A stretch of DNA of 64,000 nucleotides from Pseudomonadota bacterium (GTDB taxonomy: Bacteria > Desulfobacterota > Desulfovibrionia > Desulfovibrionales > Desulfovibrionaceae): the NCBI GenBank assembly GCA_018817515.1, contig JAHIUD010000024.1:1-64000 (forward strand). The letters run 5' to 3'. The notes below the pieces were generated by a model, which worked only from the letters and a program-made list of their open reading frames with translations, was not told where the DNA came from and did not search any database. Position 1 is the stretch's first letter, and every line of letters starts with the position of its first letter. Below are positions 1 to 9,109 of this stretch, piece by piece. The translations under genes were made by a program, and so were the position numbers.

Positions 1-545
1 GCCGCCGCGCCCAGGACATCAGCCAGGTCATGAACGTCATCAACGACATCGCCGACCAGACCAACCTCCTGGCGCTCAACGCCGCCATCGAGGCCGCGAG
101 AGCTGGCGACGCCGGGCGCGGCTTCGCCGTCGTGGCCGACGAGGTGCGCAAGCTGGCCGAAAAGACCATGACCGCCACCAAGGAAGTGGGCGATACCATC
201 CGCGGCATCCAGGACGTGTCCAACCGCAACATTCACAGCATGGAGGAGGCCGGCCGGGCCATCTCCGAATCCACGGACCTGGTGCGCCAGTCCGGCGAGG
301 CCCTGGAGCAGATCCTGCACATGAGCGAGGACACGGCCATGCAGGTGTCGAGCATCGCCACCGCCGCAGAAGAGCAAAGCGCCGCCAGCGAGGAGATCAA
401 CGAGGCCGTGGATCAGATCAACGCCATCGCCACCGAGACCGCCAACAGCATGCAGCAGACAACAGCCGCCATCCACGAACTGGCCGAGCAGGCCGAAAAC
501 CTGCGCACCCTGGTGGGCGACCTGAAGCGCGAAGGCTCGGCGTAA
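1..545 (+). CDS. Methyl-accepting chemotaxis protein, C-terminal part (5' end outside window)
   Basis: The frame is already open at the first base, so this is the tail of a longer gene. It encodes the cytoplasmic hairpin tip of a chemoreceptor, with the highly conserved stretch [20 protein letters not shown] followed by [18 protein letters not shown]. This tip binds CheA and CheW in the receptor array. The C-terminal stretch has the Ala/Glu/Gln-rich heptads of a methylation helix ([16 protein letters not shown]). The tip is almost identical to those of the receptors at 30750 and 60340. The sensor domain is not visible, so the ligand cannot be guessed. A dispersed hairpin element begins directly after the stop codon. 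Confidence 0.93.
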   Translation, partial: RRAQDISQVMNVINDIADQTNLLALNAAIEAARAGDAGRGFAVVADEVRKLAEKTMTATKEVGDTIRGIQDVSNRNIHSMEEAGRAISESTDLVRQSGEALEQILHMSEDTAMQVSSIATAAEEQSAASEEINEAVDQINAIATETANSMQQTTAAIHELAEQAENLRTLVGDLKREGSA

Positions 546-552
546 GATAAGA

Positions 553-884
553 GCCTCCGGCGGCCAGGGGCGCTGCCCCTGGACCCCGCCAAAGGGCCTG
601 AGGCCCTTTGGAATCCCCATAACGCCAAAAGGGCTGTTTCAGGAGGAACCTGAAACAGCCCTTTCGGCGTTCTTTGGGGCAGCCACGGGAGAGTATCTTT
701 CTCTCGGTCTTTCAACAAAGGCTCTAAAAAAGGGCCAACCGTGCGCGGAATATTCGAGGGTCTTCCCTCGAATATTCCGCGCACATTGCCAGGGCCAGCC
801 CAGCCAACGCCTCTGCCCCAGCCACCCCTGGCCCGGTCCATACGGGGATTCCCAAGGGCCTCAGGCCCTTGGGCCGCCGGAGGC
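553..884 (+). repeat. Dispersed 3' hairpin element, copy A
   Basis: A non-coding block fills the gap between the receptor stop and the convergent asnB. It is bounded by a 12-bp inverted repeat (GCCTCCGGCGGC at 553-564, its complement at 873-884). Inside are a palindrome around 590-612, a 23-bp stem with one mismatch (arms 621-643 and 649-671, loop AGGAA), a pyrimidine-rich stretch, and a perfect 20-bp stem (741-760 and 765-784, loop TCTT). The same order recurs at 32484-32845, and in part, inverted, at 19601-19870. In each case it lies directly 3' of a gene in the same sense. It probably acts as a terminator or 3' RNA element; a MITE-like origin is possible. Confidence 0.75.
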
Positions 885-891
885 ATCTCGC

Positions 892-2799
892 CTACTTGGC
901 CCGGCTCCACAGAGCGAGCATGAGCAGTCGCCAGAGCATGTTCTTGCGGTTTTTGCCGTCCGCGTGTTCGCGGGCGATGTCTTTGGCCGCGTCCATGTTG
1001 ATGTGCGCGGCCAGGGCGGGGTCGGCGGAGGAGAGCGCGTCCATGACGAAGCCGTGCATGGGTCCGGCCATCCATTCGCGGATGGGCAGGTCGAAGCCCT
1101 GTTTGCGGCGGTAGAGGATGTCCTTGGGCAGCACGCGCTCGGCCATTTTTTTAAGCAGGTGCTTGGTTTCGCCTTTGCGCACCTTGAGGCTGGCGGGCAG
1201 GGCGGCGAAGAGCTCGATGAGCTTGTGGTCGAGCAGGGGCGAGCGCACCTCCAGGCTGGCGGCCATGCTGGCTATGTCCATCTTCACCAGCAGGTCGTCG
1301 GGCAGGCAGGTGGCGTTGTCGATGTAGAGCATGCGCTCCAAGGGGTTGGCGGCGTGTTCGAAGGACCGGCCAAGCCAGGGCAGGAACCAGTCGGCGTAGG
1401 CTCCGGCCAGGCGCGTGCGGGCTTCGGGCGTATAGAGCCGGGCCTTGAGCGGCCAACCGCGCGGTTCTGTTTTCAAAAGCGGTTTGGTTTCCGGCCAGAC
1501 GTTGGCGGCCAGGAACTCCCGCCGGGCCCGCGCGGCGCGGTTGCGGGCAGTGGCGAGCCTGCGCAGGCTGGAGTCCTTGGGTGGCGAGAGCGGCAGCACG
1601 GCATGGATGGCCGAGGCCACTTTAGCATGGCGATAGGTGGGGTAGCCCAGGGCCAGCTCGTCGCCGCCGTCGCCGCCGAGGGCCACGGTGATGTGCCGTC
1701 TGGCCATGCGCGAGAGGAACAGCGAGGGCAGGGCCGAGTCGTCGGCGTAGGGCTCGCCGTAGCGCAGGGCAATCTCGGGCAGGGCCTCCAGGGTGGCGGG
1801 CGGCATGATCTCAAAGGTCAGGTTGAGCCCCAGGTGCTGGGCCACGGCCTGGGCGTGGGGCAGCTCGTTGTATTTCTTCTCGTCGAAGCCGATGCAGAAG
1901 GCGCTCGCCTGTCCGGGGCAGAGGTCGGCCAGCACGGCGGCCACGAGGCTTGAGTCGACCCCGCCGGAGAGCAGCAGGCCCAGCGGCACGTCGGACTCCA
2001 GGCGCAGGCGCACGCTTTCGCGTAGGCAGTCCCAGGCCAAATCCAAGGCCTCGGCCTCGCCCACGTCGATTTTTTCGCGGTAGTCCACGTCCCACCAGCG
2101 CCAGAGGCGCAGGCCCGAGGCGTCGTACACGGCGCAGTGGGCGGGCGGCAGCTTGGCCACGCCGGAAAGGATGGTCCTGGGCGCGGGCACGTAGCCCAGG
2201 CTCAGGTAGAGGTCGAGCGCCACGGGGTCCAGGCCCTCGGCCGAGCCCTGGGCGGGGCAGAGCGGGTGCGCGCGCAGGGCGCGTATCTCCGAGGCGAAGA
2301 CCAGCCCGTGGGGGCCGTCGAAGTACACCAGCGGCTTCTTGCCCAGGCGGTCGCGCGCCAGAAAGAGCTCGCGGCGGCCCGCGTCCCAAAGGGCGAAGGC
2401 GAACATGCCGCGCAGCATGGGCAGGCAGTCGCGGCCATGCCGGCGGTACAGGGCCAGGAGCACCTCGGTGTCGCCGGTGGTGCGGAAGACCTCGCCCTGG
2501 GCTTCAAGCTCGGCCTTGAGGGCGCGGAAGTTGTAGATCTCGCCGTTGAAGACGATGACGTTGCCGGTGTGCGGGTCGTGCATGGGCTGGCCCGCGCGCG
2601 GGTCCAGGTCCAGGATGGACAGGCGGGTATGGCCAAGGGCCACGGCCCCGCTGTGTTCAAGCCAACTGTCGGTCTGGTCCGGGCCGCGGTGGCCCAGAAG
2701 CGCCAGCATGGGCGCCAGGCCGCCGGGGGCGGGTGCTCCCTGGCCTGCGCCCGCACCGCCGCCGACGTTCAGGCGGACGTGTCCGCAGATGCCGCACAT
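892..2799 (-). CDS. asnB: Glutamine-hydrolysing asparagine synthetase
   Basis: Makes asparagine (or amidates a related acceptor) from aspartate, glutamine and ATP in the cytoplasm. The protein of 635 residues starts MCGICGH, so Cys2 is exposed after Met removal as the class II glutaminase nucleophile. The N-terminal 220 residues are the glutaminase domain (RLSILDLD, GEIYNFRAL, GDTEVLL). The ATP pyrophosphatase motif LSGGVDSS lies near residue 277. It starts 16 bp after the UDP-glucuronate decarboxylase stop on the same strand, so the two are probably co-transcribed. Asparagine synthetase homologues are frequent in surface-polysaccharide loci, and that context suggests a role there, but plain asparagine synthesis cannot be excluded. 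Confidence 0.93.
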   Translation of the reverse strand: MCGICGHVRLNVGGGAGAGQGAPAPGGLAPMLALLGHRGPDQTDSWLEHSGAVALGHTRLSILDLDPRAGQPMHDPHTGNVIVFNGEIYNFRALKAELEAQGEVFRTTGDTEVLLALYRRHGRDCLPMLRGMFAFALWDAGRRELFLARDRLGKKPLVYFDGPHGLVFASEIRALRAHPLCPAQGSAEGLDPVALDLYLSLGYVPAPRTILSGVAKLPPAHCAVYDASGLRLWRWWDVDYREKIDVGEAEALDLAWDCLRESVRLRLESDVPLGLLLSGGVDSSLVAAVLADLCPGQASAFCIGFDEKKYNELPHAQAVAQHLGLNLTFEIMPPATLEALPEIALRYGEPYADDSALPSLFLSRMARRHITVALGGDGGDELALGYPTYRHAKVASAIHAVLPLSPPKDSSLRRLATARNRAARARREFLAANVWPETKPLLKTEPRGWPLKARLYTPEARTRLAGAYADWFLPWLGRSFEHAANPLERMLYIDNATCLPDDLLVKMDIASMAASLEVRSPLLDHKLIELFAALPASLKVRKGETKHLLKKMAERVLPKDILYRRKQGFDLPIREWMAGPMHGFVMDALSSADPALAAHINMDAAKDIAREHADGKNRKNMLWRLLMLALWSRAK

Positions 2800-2815
2800 G
2801 TCCGGTCAGCCCGCG

Positions 2816-3763
2816 CTAGAGTCCCAGGGTCTGGCGGAAGAAGGCGATGGTCTTGACCAGGCCGTCCTCAAGCTTCGTCTGGGGCTCCCAGCCGATGACC
2901 TGCCGGGCCAGGGTGATGTCCGGCTGGCGCTGTGTGGGGTCGTCCTGGGGCAGGGGGTTGTGCACGATGCGCGAACTGGAGCCTGTCATGCGGATGACGG
3001 TCTCGGCCAGTTCCAGGATGGTGAATTCGCCGGGGTTGCCCAGGTTCATGGGGCCGGTGAAGTCGTCCGGGGTGCCCATGAGCCGGATGAAGCCCTCCAC
3101 CAGGTCGTCCACGTAGCAGAAGGAGCGAGTCTGGCTGCCCTCGCCGTAGACGGTGATGTCCTCGCCCTTCAAGGCCTGGACGATGAAGTTTGAGACCACG
3201 CGCCCGTCGTTGATGGCCATGTTCGGGCCATAGGTGTTGAAGATGCGCGCGACCTTGATGCGCAGCTTGTGCTGGCGGTGGTAGTCGAAAAACAGGGTCT
3301 CGGCGCAGCGCTTGCCTTCGTCGTAGCAGGCGCGCGGGCCGATGGGGTTGACGTTGCCCCAGTAGCTTTCGACCTGGGGGTGGATGCTCGGGTCGCCGTA
3401 AACCTCGCTGGTGCTGGCCTGCATGATCTTGGCCTTGATGCGTTTGGCCAGGCCGAGCATGTTGATGGCCCCGTGCACGCTCGTCTTGGTGGTCTGCACC
3501 GGGTCGTGCTGGTAGTGGATGGGCGAGGCCGGGCAGGCCAGGTTGTAGATCTCGTCCACCTCGACGTAGAGGGGGAAGGTCACGTCGTGGCGCAGCATCT
3601 CAAAGCAGGGGTGGGGCAGAAGGTGGCGGATGTTCTCCTTGCTGCCGGTGAAGTAGTTGTCCACGCAGAGCACGTCATGCCCAGCCTCGAGGAGTCGCGC
3701 GCAGAGGTGCGAGCCCAAAAAACCTGACCCGCCGGTAACGAGGATGCGCTTGTTCTGGGCCAT
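2816..3763 (-). CDS. UDP-glucuronate decarboxylase (UDP-xylose synthase), extended SDR family
   Basis: Converts UDP-glucuronate to UDP-xylose, or to the 4-keto pentose intermediate, with bound NAD. The 315-residue protein begins [20 protein letters not shown], giving the Rossmann GxxGxxG fingerprint. The catalytic Tyr-Lys pair is in CYDEGKR near residue 143, and STSEVYGD supplies the Ser/Thr. Signature segments include NTYGPNM and [19 protein letters not shown] chose the ATG at 3763 because AGGAG sits six bases upstream; a longer frame to 3796 adds 11 residues without a good ribosome site. It is the first gene of a pair with asnB. A sigma-54-like box lies about 45 bp upstream. Confidence 0.92.
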   Translation of the reverse strand: MAQNKRILVTGGSGFLGSHLCARLLEAGHDVLCVDNYFTGSKENIRHLLPHPCFEMLRHDVTFPLYVEVDEIYNLACPASPIHYQHDPVQTTKTSVHGAINMLGLAKRIKAKIMQASTSEVYGDPSIHPQVESYWGNVNPIGPRACYDEGKRCAETLFFDYHRQHKLRIKVARIFNTYGPNMAINDGRVVSNFIVQALKGEDITVYGEGSQTRSFCYVDDLVEGFIRLMGTPDDFTGPMNLGNPGEFTILELAETVIRMTGSSSRIVHNPLPQDDPTQRQPDITLARQVIGWEPQTKLEDGLVKTIAFFRQTLGL

Positions 3764-3808
3764 GAACTCTCCTGTGGCTAGAGGTGTCTCGATCACGCCG
3801 GATATGTA

Positions 3809-3824
3809 TGCAAATTAAGGGCCC
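3809..3824 (-). promoter_or_regulatory. Possible sigma-54 promoter for the UDP-glucuronate decarboxylase/asnB pair
   Basis: On the minus strand the sequence reads GGGCCC, five bases, TTGCA. This fits the -24/-12 pattern TGGCAC-N5-TTGCA with the invariant GG and GC at correct spacing and two mismatches in the -24 part. It would start transcription about 35 bases before the ATG at 3763. No activator site was found. The rest of the 3764-4084 gap is AT-rich, contains no credible gene, and should hold the nuo promoter, which I could not place. Confidence 0.4.
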
Positions 3825-4084
3825 AGCACAAGACCGCGAAGGGGGGATTCTGGCCCGATTCCGGTTCGCGGGGGTGGAGTTTGAGGGCCAATTTGCGAAA
3901 AAAAATAATGTGCAATTCTGATTGTTTGTGCAACACCAGTAATGCAGTAGCAGGGCAACAAAGGCGCGAAAATCCGGAACAGGGGTTGACGTCTTTGGCA
4001 AGTCCGGGCAAAAGAGGGCATCATTTTCAAATTTTGGTCCAAGGCCCGGTTTTTCGGGACGAATTTGTCGAAGGGGGAGGGGCT

Positions 4085-4462
4085 ATGGTCTTCAGTTGGC
4101 TGCATTTGGCCATCATCCTGTTCCTGATCGGGGGCCTGCTCTTCGCAGGCGGTCCGCTCATCCTGTCGTACCTCGTGGCGCCCCGGGCGCGCGGCGGCGA
4201 CATGGGCATGCCGTACGAGTGCGGCATGCGCCCTTACGGCGGCTCCTGGACGCGGTTTGGCATAAACTACTACGTGTACGCCCTGCTCTTTTTGGCGTTC
4301 GACGTGGACGTGCTGTACCTGTTCCCCGTAGCCACGGTGTACCGCGCAACTGAGGGCTGGCTGCCCTTCCTGGAGATGTTCATCTTCCTGTTTGTGCTTG
4401 CTCTTGCCATTATCTACTTCTGGGCGAAAGGGGTGTTCACATGGCCGCGCAAAATCTCCTAG
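4085..4462 (+). CDS. nuoA: NADH-quinone oxidoreductase (complex I) subunit A
   Basis: Small membrane subunit of complex I at the junction of the peripheral and membrane arms. The 125-residue protein has three hydrophobic segments and the family signature [11 protein letters not shown] (residues about 41-51) and [10 protein letters not shown]. The frame stays open upstream to 3881, but the ATG at 4085 follows a strong GGGGGAGG site and matches the usual NuoA length. The stop overlaps nuoB by 22 bp, showing translational coupling. It is the first gene of a 12-gene run on one strand ending at 15657. Confidence 0.96.
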   Translation: MVFSWLHLAIILFLIGGLLFAGGPLILSYLVAPRARGGDMGMPYECGMRPYGGSWTRFGINYYVYALLFLAFDVDVLYLFPVATVYRATEGWLPFLEMFIFLFVLALAIIYFWAKGVFTWPRKIS

Positions 4463-4989
4463 CGCAGAAACCCGACGTCATTGTCGCCGATCCGATCCTG
4501 AATATCGGGCCGGCCAAGCAGATCGTCGACATCTGCCGCTCCATGTCCCTGTGGCCCATGACCTTTGGTCTGGCCTGCTGCGCCATTGAGATGATGTCCG
4601 TGGGCATGGCCAGATGGGACATCGCCCGCTTCGGCGCCGAGGTCTTCCGTCCCTCCCCGCGCCAGAGCGACATCATGATCGTGGCCGGCACCGTGACCAA
4701 GAAGATGGCCCCGGCCGTGGTCCGCCTCTACGAACAGATGCCCGCCCCGCGCTGGGTCATCGCCATGGGCAACTGCGCCATCTCCGGCGGCCCCTTCAAG
4801 TTCAAGAACCAGTACGGCATCATCGAAGGCGTGGACAACCTGATCCCCGTCGACGTGTTCGTGCCCGGCTGCCCGCCCCGGCCTGAGGCGCTCCTGGAAG
4901 GCCTGTTCAAGCTCCAGGAGAAGATCAGCGGCAAGCGTTTCTGGCCCAATGCCCCCCTGACCGGGACATTAAGCGCGGAGGGCAAGTAG
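4441..4989 (+). CDS. nuoB: Complex I subunit B (N2 iron-sulfur subunit)
   Basis: Carries the terminal [4Fe-4S] cluster N2 that reduces quinone. The four ligands are visible: the tandem C46-C47 in [11 protein letters not shown]112 in [10 protein letters not shown] and C144 in GCPPRPEA. The length of 182 residues is typical. The start overlaps the nuoA end, and nuoC begins on the base after its stop. All ligands are intact, so the subunit should be active. Confidence 0.97.
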   Translation: MAAQNLLAQKPDVIVADPILNIGPAKQIVDICRSMSLWPMTFGLACCAIEMMSVGMARWDIARFGAEVFRPSPRQSDIMIVAGTVTKKMAPAVVRLYEQMPAPRWVIAMGNCAISGGPFKFKNQYGIIEGVDNLIPVDVFVPGCPPRPEALLEGLFKLQEKISGKRFWPNAPLTGTLSAEGK

Positions 4990-5538
4990 ATGGAAGCGCT
5001 CTTCACCGGACTGGGTGCGCTGTACCTGGCCAAATGCGACGCCGCCAAGACCGGGCAGGCCTTCCAGGCCTTCCTGCCTGCGGGGTCCCTGGTGCGCGCG
5101 GCCGAGCGGCTGCTCAAGGCGAACTACTACATTGAAGACATCTGCGCCGTGGACTGCGTCGAGGGCTTTATCGTGGTCTACCACTTCGACCACTTCGAGG
5201 CCCCCGGCCGCCTGACTCTGCGGGTGCTGGCGCCCCACGCCGCGCCCACGCTGCCCTCCATCGCCAACATCTTTGACGGCGCGGAATGGCACGAGCGCGA
5301 AACCAGGGACTTCCACGGGGTGGTCTTCGAGGGCAACCCGAACCTGATCCCCTTGTTGATCGACCCCGAAATGGCCGACTGCTTCCCCCTGCGCAAGGAG
5401 GAAAAGGCCCGGGCCAAGGCCAAGGACATGCTGGAGGCGGGCGAGGTCATCTACTGCCACCCCTCCTTCACCCTCATGACGCCTGACGCGCCAGCCGAGG
5501 TCAAAGAGTCCAGCGGCGACCAGCCGGCCACGGCATAA
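4990..5538 (+). CDS. nuoC: Complex I subunit C (30 kDa subunit)
   Basis: Peripheral-arm subunit that packs against NuoD and the quinone site. Its 182 residues contain the conserved block NIFDGAEWHERETRDFHGVVF, reduced here to the fragments AEWHERETRDF and GNPNLIPLLI, followed by a charged tail. It starts directly after the nuoB stop and ends 20 bp before nuoD. NuoC and NuoD are separate genes, unlike the fused NuoCD of Escherichia coli. The last 30 residues are low in conservation. Confidence 0.94.
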   Translation: MEALFTGLGALYLAKCDAAKTGQAFQAFLPAGSLVRAAERLLKANYYIEDICAVDCVEGFIVVYHFDHFEAPGRLTLRVLAPHAAPTLPSIANIFDGAEWHERETRDFHGVVFEGNPNLIPLLIDPEMADCFPLRKEEKARAKAKDMLEAGEVIYCHPSFTLMTPDAPAEVKESSGDQPATA

Positions 5539-5558
5539 ACCAGGACAGCGGCACGCCT

Positions 5559-6725
5559 ATGACAACCAATCCAATCATCGATCACCTGGCGGGCGATTTC
5601 TACACCCAGAATTTCGCCAAGACGGCTGGCGAGGGCAACCTCATCCTGAACCTCGGGCCGCAGCACCCGTCCACCCACGGCGTCTTGCGCGTGGTGGTCG
5701 AGCTCGACGGCGAGTACATCATGCGTGCGGAGCCGGTGCTCGGCTACCTGCACCGCATGCACGAGAAGATGGCCGAGGTGAAGACCGCGGCGCAGTTCAT
5801 TCCCAACATGGGCCGCGTGGATTACGGCCATGCCCTGGGCTGGAACTGGGCCTTTGTGGGCGCGGCGGAAAAGGTCGGCGGCATCGAGGTGCCGGAGCGG
5901 GCCGAGTACATCCGCGTCATCACCTGCGAGCTCAACCGCATCGCCTCCCACCTCCTGTGGTGGGGCGCGTATCTGCTTGACCTCGGTGCCTTCACGCCCA
6001 TCATGTACGCCTTCGACGACCGCGAAAAAATCCTCGACATCCTGCAGATCCCCACGGGCTCGCGGCTCACCTACAGCTACTTCCGCATCGGCGGCGTGGC
6101 CCAGGACCTGAACGCGGAGTGCATCCGCCTGATCCAGGAGTTCATCCCCTGGTTCCGCGCGCGCCTGCCTATGTACAAGGACCTGGTCTCGGACAACATC
6201 ATCCTGCGCAAGCGCATCGAGAACATCGGCGTCATCGAGCAGGAAACCTGCCGCCGCTTCGGGGCCACCGGCCCGGTGGCCAGGGGTTCGGGCATCAACT
6301 ACGACGTGCGCCGCGCCGTGCCCTACTCGGTCTACCCCAAGCTCGACTTCGAGGTCCCGACCTCGGATCTCAAGTGCGCGCGCGGCCGCTACGACGTGCG
6401 CATGATCGAGATGGAGCAGAGCCTGCGCATCATTGAGCAGGCGCTGGAGATGATGCCCGAGGGCGAGATCCTGATCAAGGGCGCGCCCAAGCCTTCCTGG
6501 AAGGTCCCCAAGGGCGAGGGCTACTTCGCCGTTGAGGGAGCGCGCGGCAAGATCGGCGCCTACGTGGTCAGCGACGGCGGGAAGAACATCTACCGCACCA
6601 AGCTGCGCGCGCCGGGCTTCTGCAACTTGAGCCTCTTCGCCGAGGTTTCCAAGGGCACCATCCTGGCCGATGCGGTGGCCATCCTGGGCAGCCTTGACCT
6701 GATCATCCCGGAAATCGACAGGTAG
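5559..6725 (+). CDS. nuoD: Complex I subunit D (49 kDa subunit)
   Basis: Forms the quinone-binding cavity with NuoB. The 388-residue protein contains LGPQHPSTHGVLR near residue 30, GYLHRMHEKMAE, ELNRIASHLLWWGAYLLDLG and the C-terminal DLIIPEIDR. It lacks the CxxC nickel ligands of the hydrogenase large subunit, which separates it from Ech or Mbh hydrogenases. It sits between nuoC and nuoH with short gaps. Confidence 0.96.
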   Translation: MTTNPIIDHLAGDFYTQNFAKTAGEGNLILNLGPQHPSTHGVLRVVVELDGEYIMRAEPVLGYLHRMHEKMAEVKTAAQFIPNMGRVDYGHALGWNWAFVGAAEKVGGIEVPERAEYIRVITCELNRIASHLLWWGAYLLDLGAFTPIMYAFDDREKILDILQIPTGSRLTYSYFRIGGVAQDLNAECIRLIQEFIPWFRARLPMYKDLVSDNIILRKRIENIGVIEQETCRRFGATGPVARGSGINYDVRRAVPYSVYPKLDFEVPTSDLKCARGRYDVRMIEMEQSLRIIEQALEMMPEGEILIKGAPKPSWKVPKGEGYFAVEGARGKIGAYVVSDGGKNIYRTKLRAPGFCNLSLFAEVSKGTILADAVAILGSLDLIIPEIDR

Positions 6726-6733
6726 GAGAAGTA

Positions 6734-7714
6734 ATGAGCGCCATACCTGCAGAATTATTGCATATCATCATCGGTCTGGTGGCGGTTGCCGCCAGCGTGG
6801 GCTTGATCGGCCTGGTCATGGTCTGGGTGGAACGCAAAGTCGCGGGCCACATCCAGCGCCGTCCCGGCCCGTATGAGGTCGGCCCCAGCGGCGTGCTCCA
6901 GCCCTTGTGCGACGCGCTGAAGCTGGTGGGCAAGCAGCTGTTCATGCCCACCGGAGCGGACCCGATCCTGTTCTGGCTGGCCCCGGTGCTGGCGTTTTTG
7001 CCGGTGCTGCTGCTGTTCCTGCCCCTGCCCGTGGGCGACGGCCTCATGGCCCTGGACGTAAACCTGGGCCTGCTCCTTATCCTGGCCTTCTCCGGGCTGG
7101 CGGTGCTCTCGGTGCTGCTGGCGGGCTGGGCCTCCAACAACAAGTACGGCCTGCTCGGCGCCGCCCGCGCGGTGGCGCAGTCCGTGGCCTACGAGATCCC
7201 GCTGCTTCTGTCCGTGCTGGCCGTGTCCTTCGTGGCCGGCAGCCTGGACCTGGCCCAGGTGGTCAAGGGACAGGGCACCTGGCCCTGGAACTGGAACATC
7301 ATGACTCAGCCCCTGGCCTTTATCATCTACTTCGTCAGCGCCCTAGGCGAGACCAACCGCGCCCCCTTTGACCTTCCCGAGGCCGAAAGCGAGCTCACCG
7401 CCGGTTTCCACACGGAATACTCGGGCATGGGCTTCGGTATGTTCTTCCTGGCGGAATACGCCAATATGGTTGTGGTCTGCTCCGTGGCCACGGCGCTGTT
7501 CCTGGGAGGCTGGCACGGGCCGGTGCTGCCCGGACCGTTGTGGTTCGTGCTCAAGGTTTCGGCTCTCATGCTGCTCATGGTCTTCGCGCGCTGGACGTAT
7601 CCCCGCGTGCGCTTCGACCAGCTCCTGGTGATCAACTGGAAGTGGCTCTTGCCCCTGGCCGTGGCCAACCTGCTGCTGACGGCCTTCTTCGTGAAGCTGG
7701 CCCAGTTCGCCTAA
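6734..7714 (+). CDS. nuoH: Complex I subunit H
   Basis: Membrane subunit connecting the quinone cavity to the proton-pumping arm. The 326 residues form about eight transmembrane helices. Family signatures are ERKVAGHIQRRPGPYEVGP near residue 35 and ETNRAPFDLPEAESELTAGF near residue 210, the acidic quinone-side loop. The start ATG lies eight bases after the nuoD stop with GGAGAAG as ribosome site. Confidence 0.97.
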   Translation: MSAIPAELLHIIIGLVAVAASVGLIGLVMVWVERKVAGHIQRRPGPYEVGPSGVLQPLCDALKLVGKQLFMPTGADPILFWLAPVLAFLPVLLLFLPLPVGDGLMALDVNLGLLLILAFSGLAVLSVLLAGWASNNKYGLLGAARAVAQSVAYEIPLLLSVLAVSFVAGSLDLAQVVKGQGTWPWNWNIMTQPLAFIIYFVSALGETNRAPFDLPEAESELTAGFHTEYSGMGFGMFFLAEYANMVVVCSVATALFLGGWHGPVLPGPLWFVLKVSALMLLMVFARWTYPRVRFDQLLVINWKWLLPLAVANLLLTAFFVKLAQFA

Positions 7715-7731
7715 GACGGTGGTGTAAAGGT

Positions 7732-8289
7732 ATGATAAAAGAAGCCCTGAATACCATGTCCGACCTGTGGAGCCTGATGGTGGGCCTGCGGGTGACCAAG
7801 GATTACTTCCTGGAGCCCCAGGTGACGGTGCGCTATCCCTGGGTGGAGGTGAACAACATCGCCTCCTTCAAGGGGCACCTGGAGCTGGTCAGCGCGAAGG
7901 CGCCCGGCAAGCCCAAGTGCATCTCCTGCGGCATGTGCGCCCTGGCCTGCCCCAGCAACTGCCTGACGGTGGTCAAGCGCAAGGCCCCCAAGCCCACTCC
8001 CGAAGAGGAGCAGGCTCTGGCCGAGGCCAAGGCCAAGGGTGAGAAGCCCAAGGACAAGACCCCCAAGGACCCGGAAAAATTCCTGTACGACTACACCCTG
8101 TGCAGCCTGTGCGGCACCTGCATGGAGAACTGCCCGGTGGGCGCGTTGTCGTTCACCGGCAGCCCCTACCTTGCAGGCTACAGCCGCGACGATTTCCACT
8201 TCGACCTGGTGCAGGTTTTGAAGAACCAGGCCGGACTTGAGGGCATGGACGCATCCGTCGCCCCCGAGGCCGGGAAGAGCGAGGCTTAG
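7732..8289 (+). CDS. nuoI: Complex I subunit I (2x[4Fe-4S] ferredoxin-like) with a lysine-rich insert
   Basis: Carries clusters N6a and N6b, which pass electrons to N2. Two complete motifs are visible: C63/C66/C69/C73 (CISCGMCALACP) and C124/C127/C130/C134 (CSLCGTCMENCP). Between them is a charged linker rich in Lys, Pro and Glu (residues about 80-118) that is longer than in typical NuoI. The frame is open back to 7540, but the ATG at 7732 gives the usual 185 residues and follows nuoH by 17 bp. With nuoEFG absent, this subunit is the likely entry point for a soluble donor such as ferredoxin; that is inference. Confidence 0.95.
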   Translation: MIKEALNTMSDLWSLMVGLRVTKDYFLEPQVTVRYPWVEVNNIASFKGHLELVSAKAPGKPKCISCGMCALACPSNCLTVVKRKAPKPTPEEEQALAEAKAKGEKPKDKTPKDPEKFLYDYTLCSLCGTCMENCPVGALSFTGSPYLAGYSRDDFHFDLVQVLKNQAGLEGMDASVAPEAGKSEA

Positions 8290-8290
8290 C

Positions 8291-8800
8291 ATGGAAAACC
8301 TGGCAAAATTCGTCTTCGGCTTCTACGCGCTCATCATTTTGAGCGGAAGCATACTGGCGGTCGGGGCCAAGAGCCTGGTCCGGGCCATGGTCGGACTCAT
8401 CGCCACGCTGCTGGGCGTCGCGGGCATGTACATGCTCCTAAACGCCCAGTTCCTGGCCCTGATGCAAATCCTGATCTACGTGGGCGCGGTCTGCGTGCTC
8501 ATCTTCTTCGCCATCATGCTCACCCGGGCCGATGCCGGTGGTGAGGAGGCCGAAAGCGCTCCCCTGCGCCAGAACCTCCTGGCCCTGACGGCGGTCCTGT
8601 CCGTGGGCGGAATCCTGGGCTGGCTGGTGATGACCAGGCCCCAGGCCACAACGGGCGTGCCCACCGAGGTGCCCATCGAGCAGATGGGGCTGGGGCTGCT
8701 TGGCCCCTACGGTCTGGCCTTCGAGCTTATCTCGGTGGTGCTTCTGGTGTCTATGGCCGGGGCTGTGCTCCTGGCCTGGGAGAGGAGGAACGGCAAATGA
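8291..8800 (+). CDS. nuoJ: Complex I subunit J
   Basis: Membrane subunit of 169 residues with five hydrophobic helices. The conserved third-helix segment QILIYVGAVCVLIFFAIMLT (residues about 58-77) is the region of the pi-bulge that couples quinone reduction to pumping. The start lies one base after the nuoI stop; the stop overlaps nuoK in an ATGA junction. Confidence 0.95.
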   Translation: MENLAKFVFGFYALIILSGSILAVGAKSLVRAMVGLIATLLGVAGMYMLLNAQFLALMQILIYVGAVCVLIFFAIMLTRADAGGEEAESAPLRQNLLALTAVLSVGGILGWLVMTRPQATTGVPTEVPIEQMGLGLLGPYGLAFELISVVLLVSMAGAVLLAWERRNGK

Positions 8801-9105
8801 GCGAGCTTACGCTCTATCAATTGGTGGCCCTGATCCTGCTTATGGCGGGGCTTTTTGGAATCTCCCAGCGCAGGAGCCTGGTGGGCATGCTCATCAGCGT
8901 GGAGCTCATGCTCAATGGTGCGGGACTCAGCATCGTGGCGGCTAGCCAGCTTACCCCGGCCAACGCCATGATGGGTCAGCTGGGCACCTTGTTCGTCATG
9001 GGTCTTGCGGCGGCGGAGGCGACCCTGGTCCTGGCCATCATCGTGGTGGTCGCCAGACGTTTCGGCACCACCAAAACCAGTGTCGTTTCGACTCTGAAGG
9101 GATAG
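8797..9105 (+). CDS. nuoK: Complex I subunit K
   Basis: Small three-helix membrane subunit of 102 residues related to MrpC. The family block VGMLISVELMLNGAGLS (residues about 28-44) carries the conserved membrane Glu of helix 2, and AAAEATLVLAIIV has the second conserved Glu in helix 3. It overlaps nuoJ by four bases and is followed four bases later by an antiporter-like gene rather than the usual nuoL. Confidence 0.95.
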   Translation: MSELTLYQLVALILLMAGLFGISQRRSLVGMLISVELMLNGAGLSIVAASQLTPANAMMGQLGTLFVMGLAAAEATLVLAIIVVVARRFGTTKTSVVSTLKG

Positions 9106-9109
9106 CGCC

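Noticed and set aside
3996-4010. TGGCAAGTCCGGGCA as a sigma-54 promoter of nuo
   Set aside because: The GG to GC spacing is one base too short.
3986-4014. TTGACG upstream of nuoA as a -35 element
   Set aside because: No -10-like hexamer at 16-18 bases.
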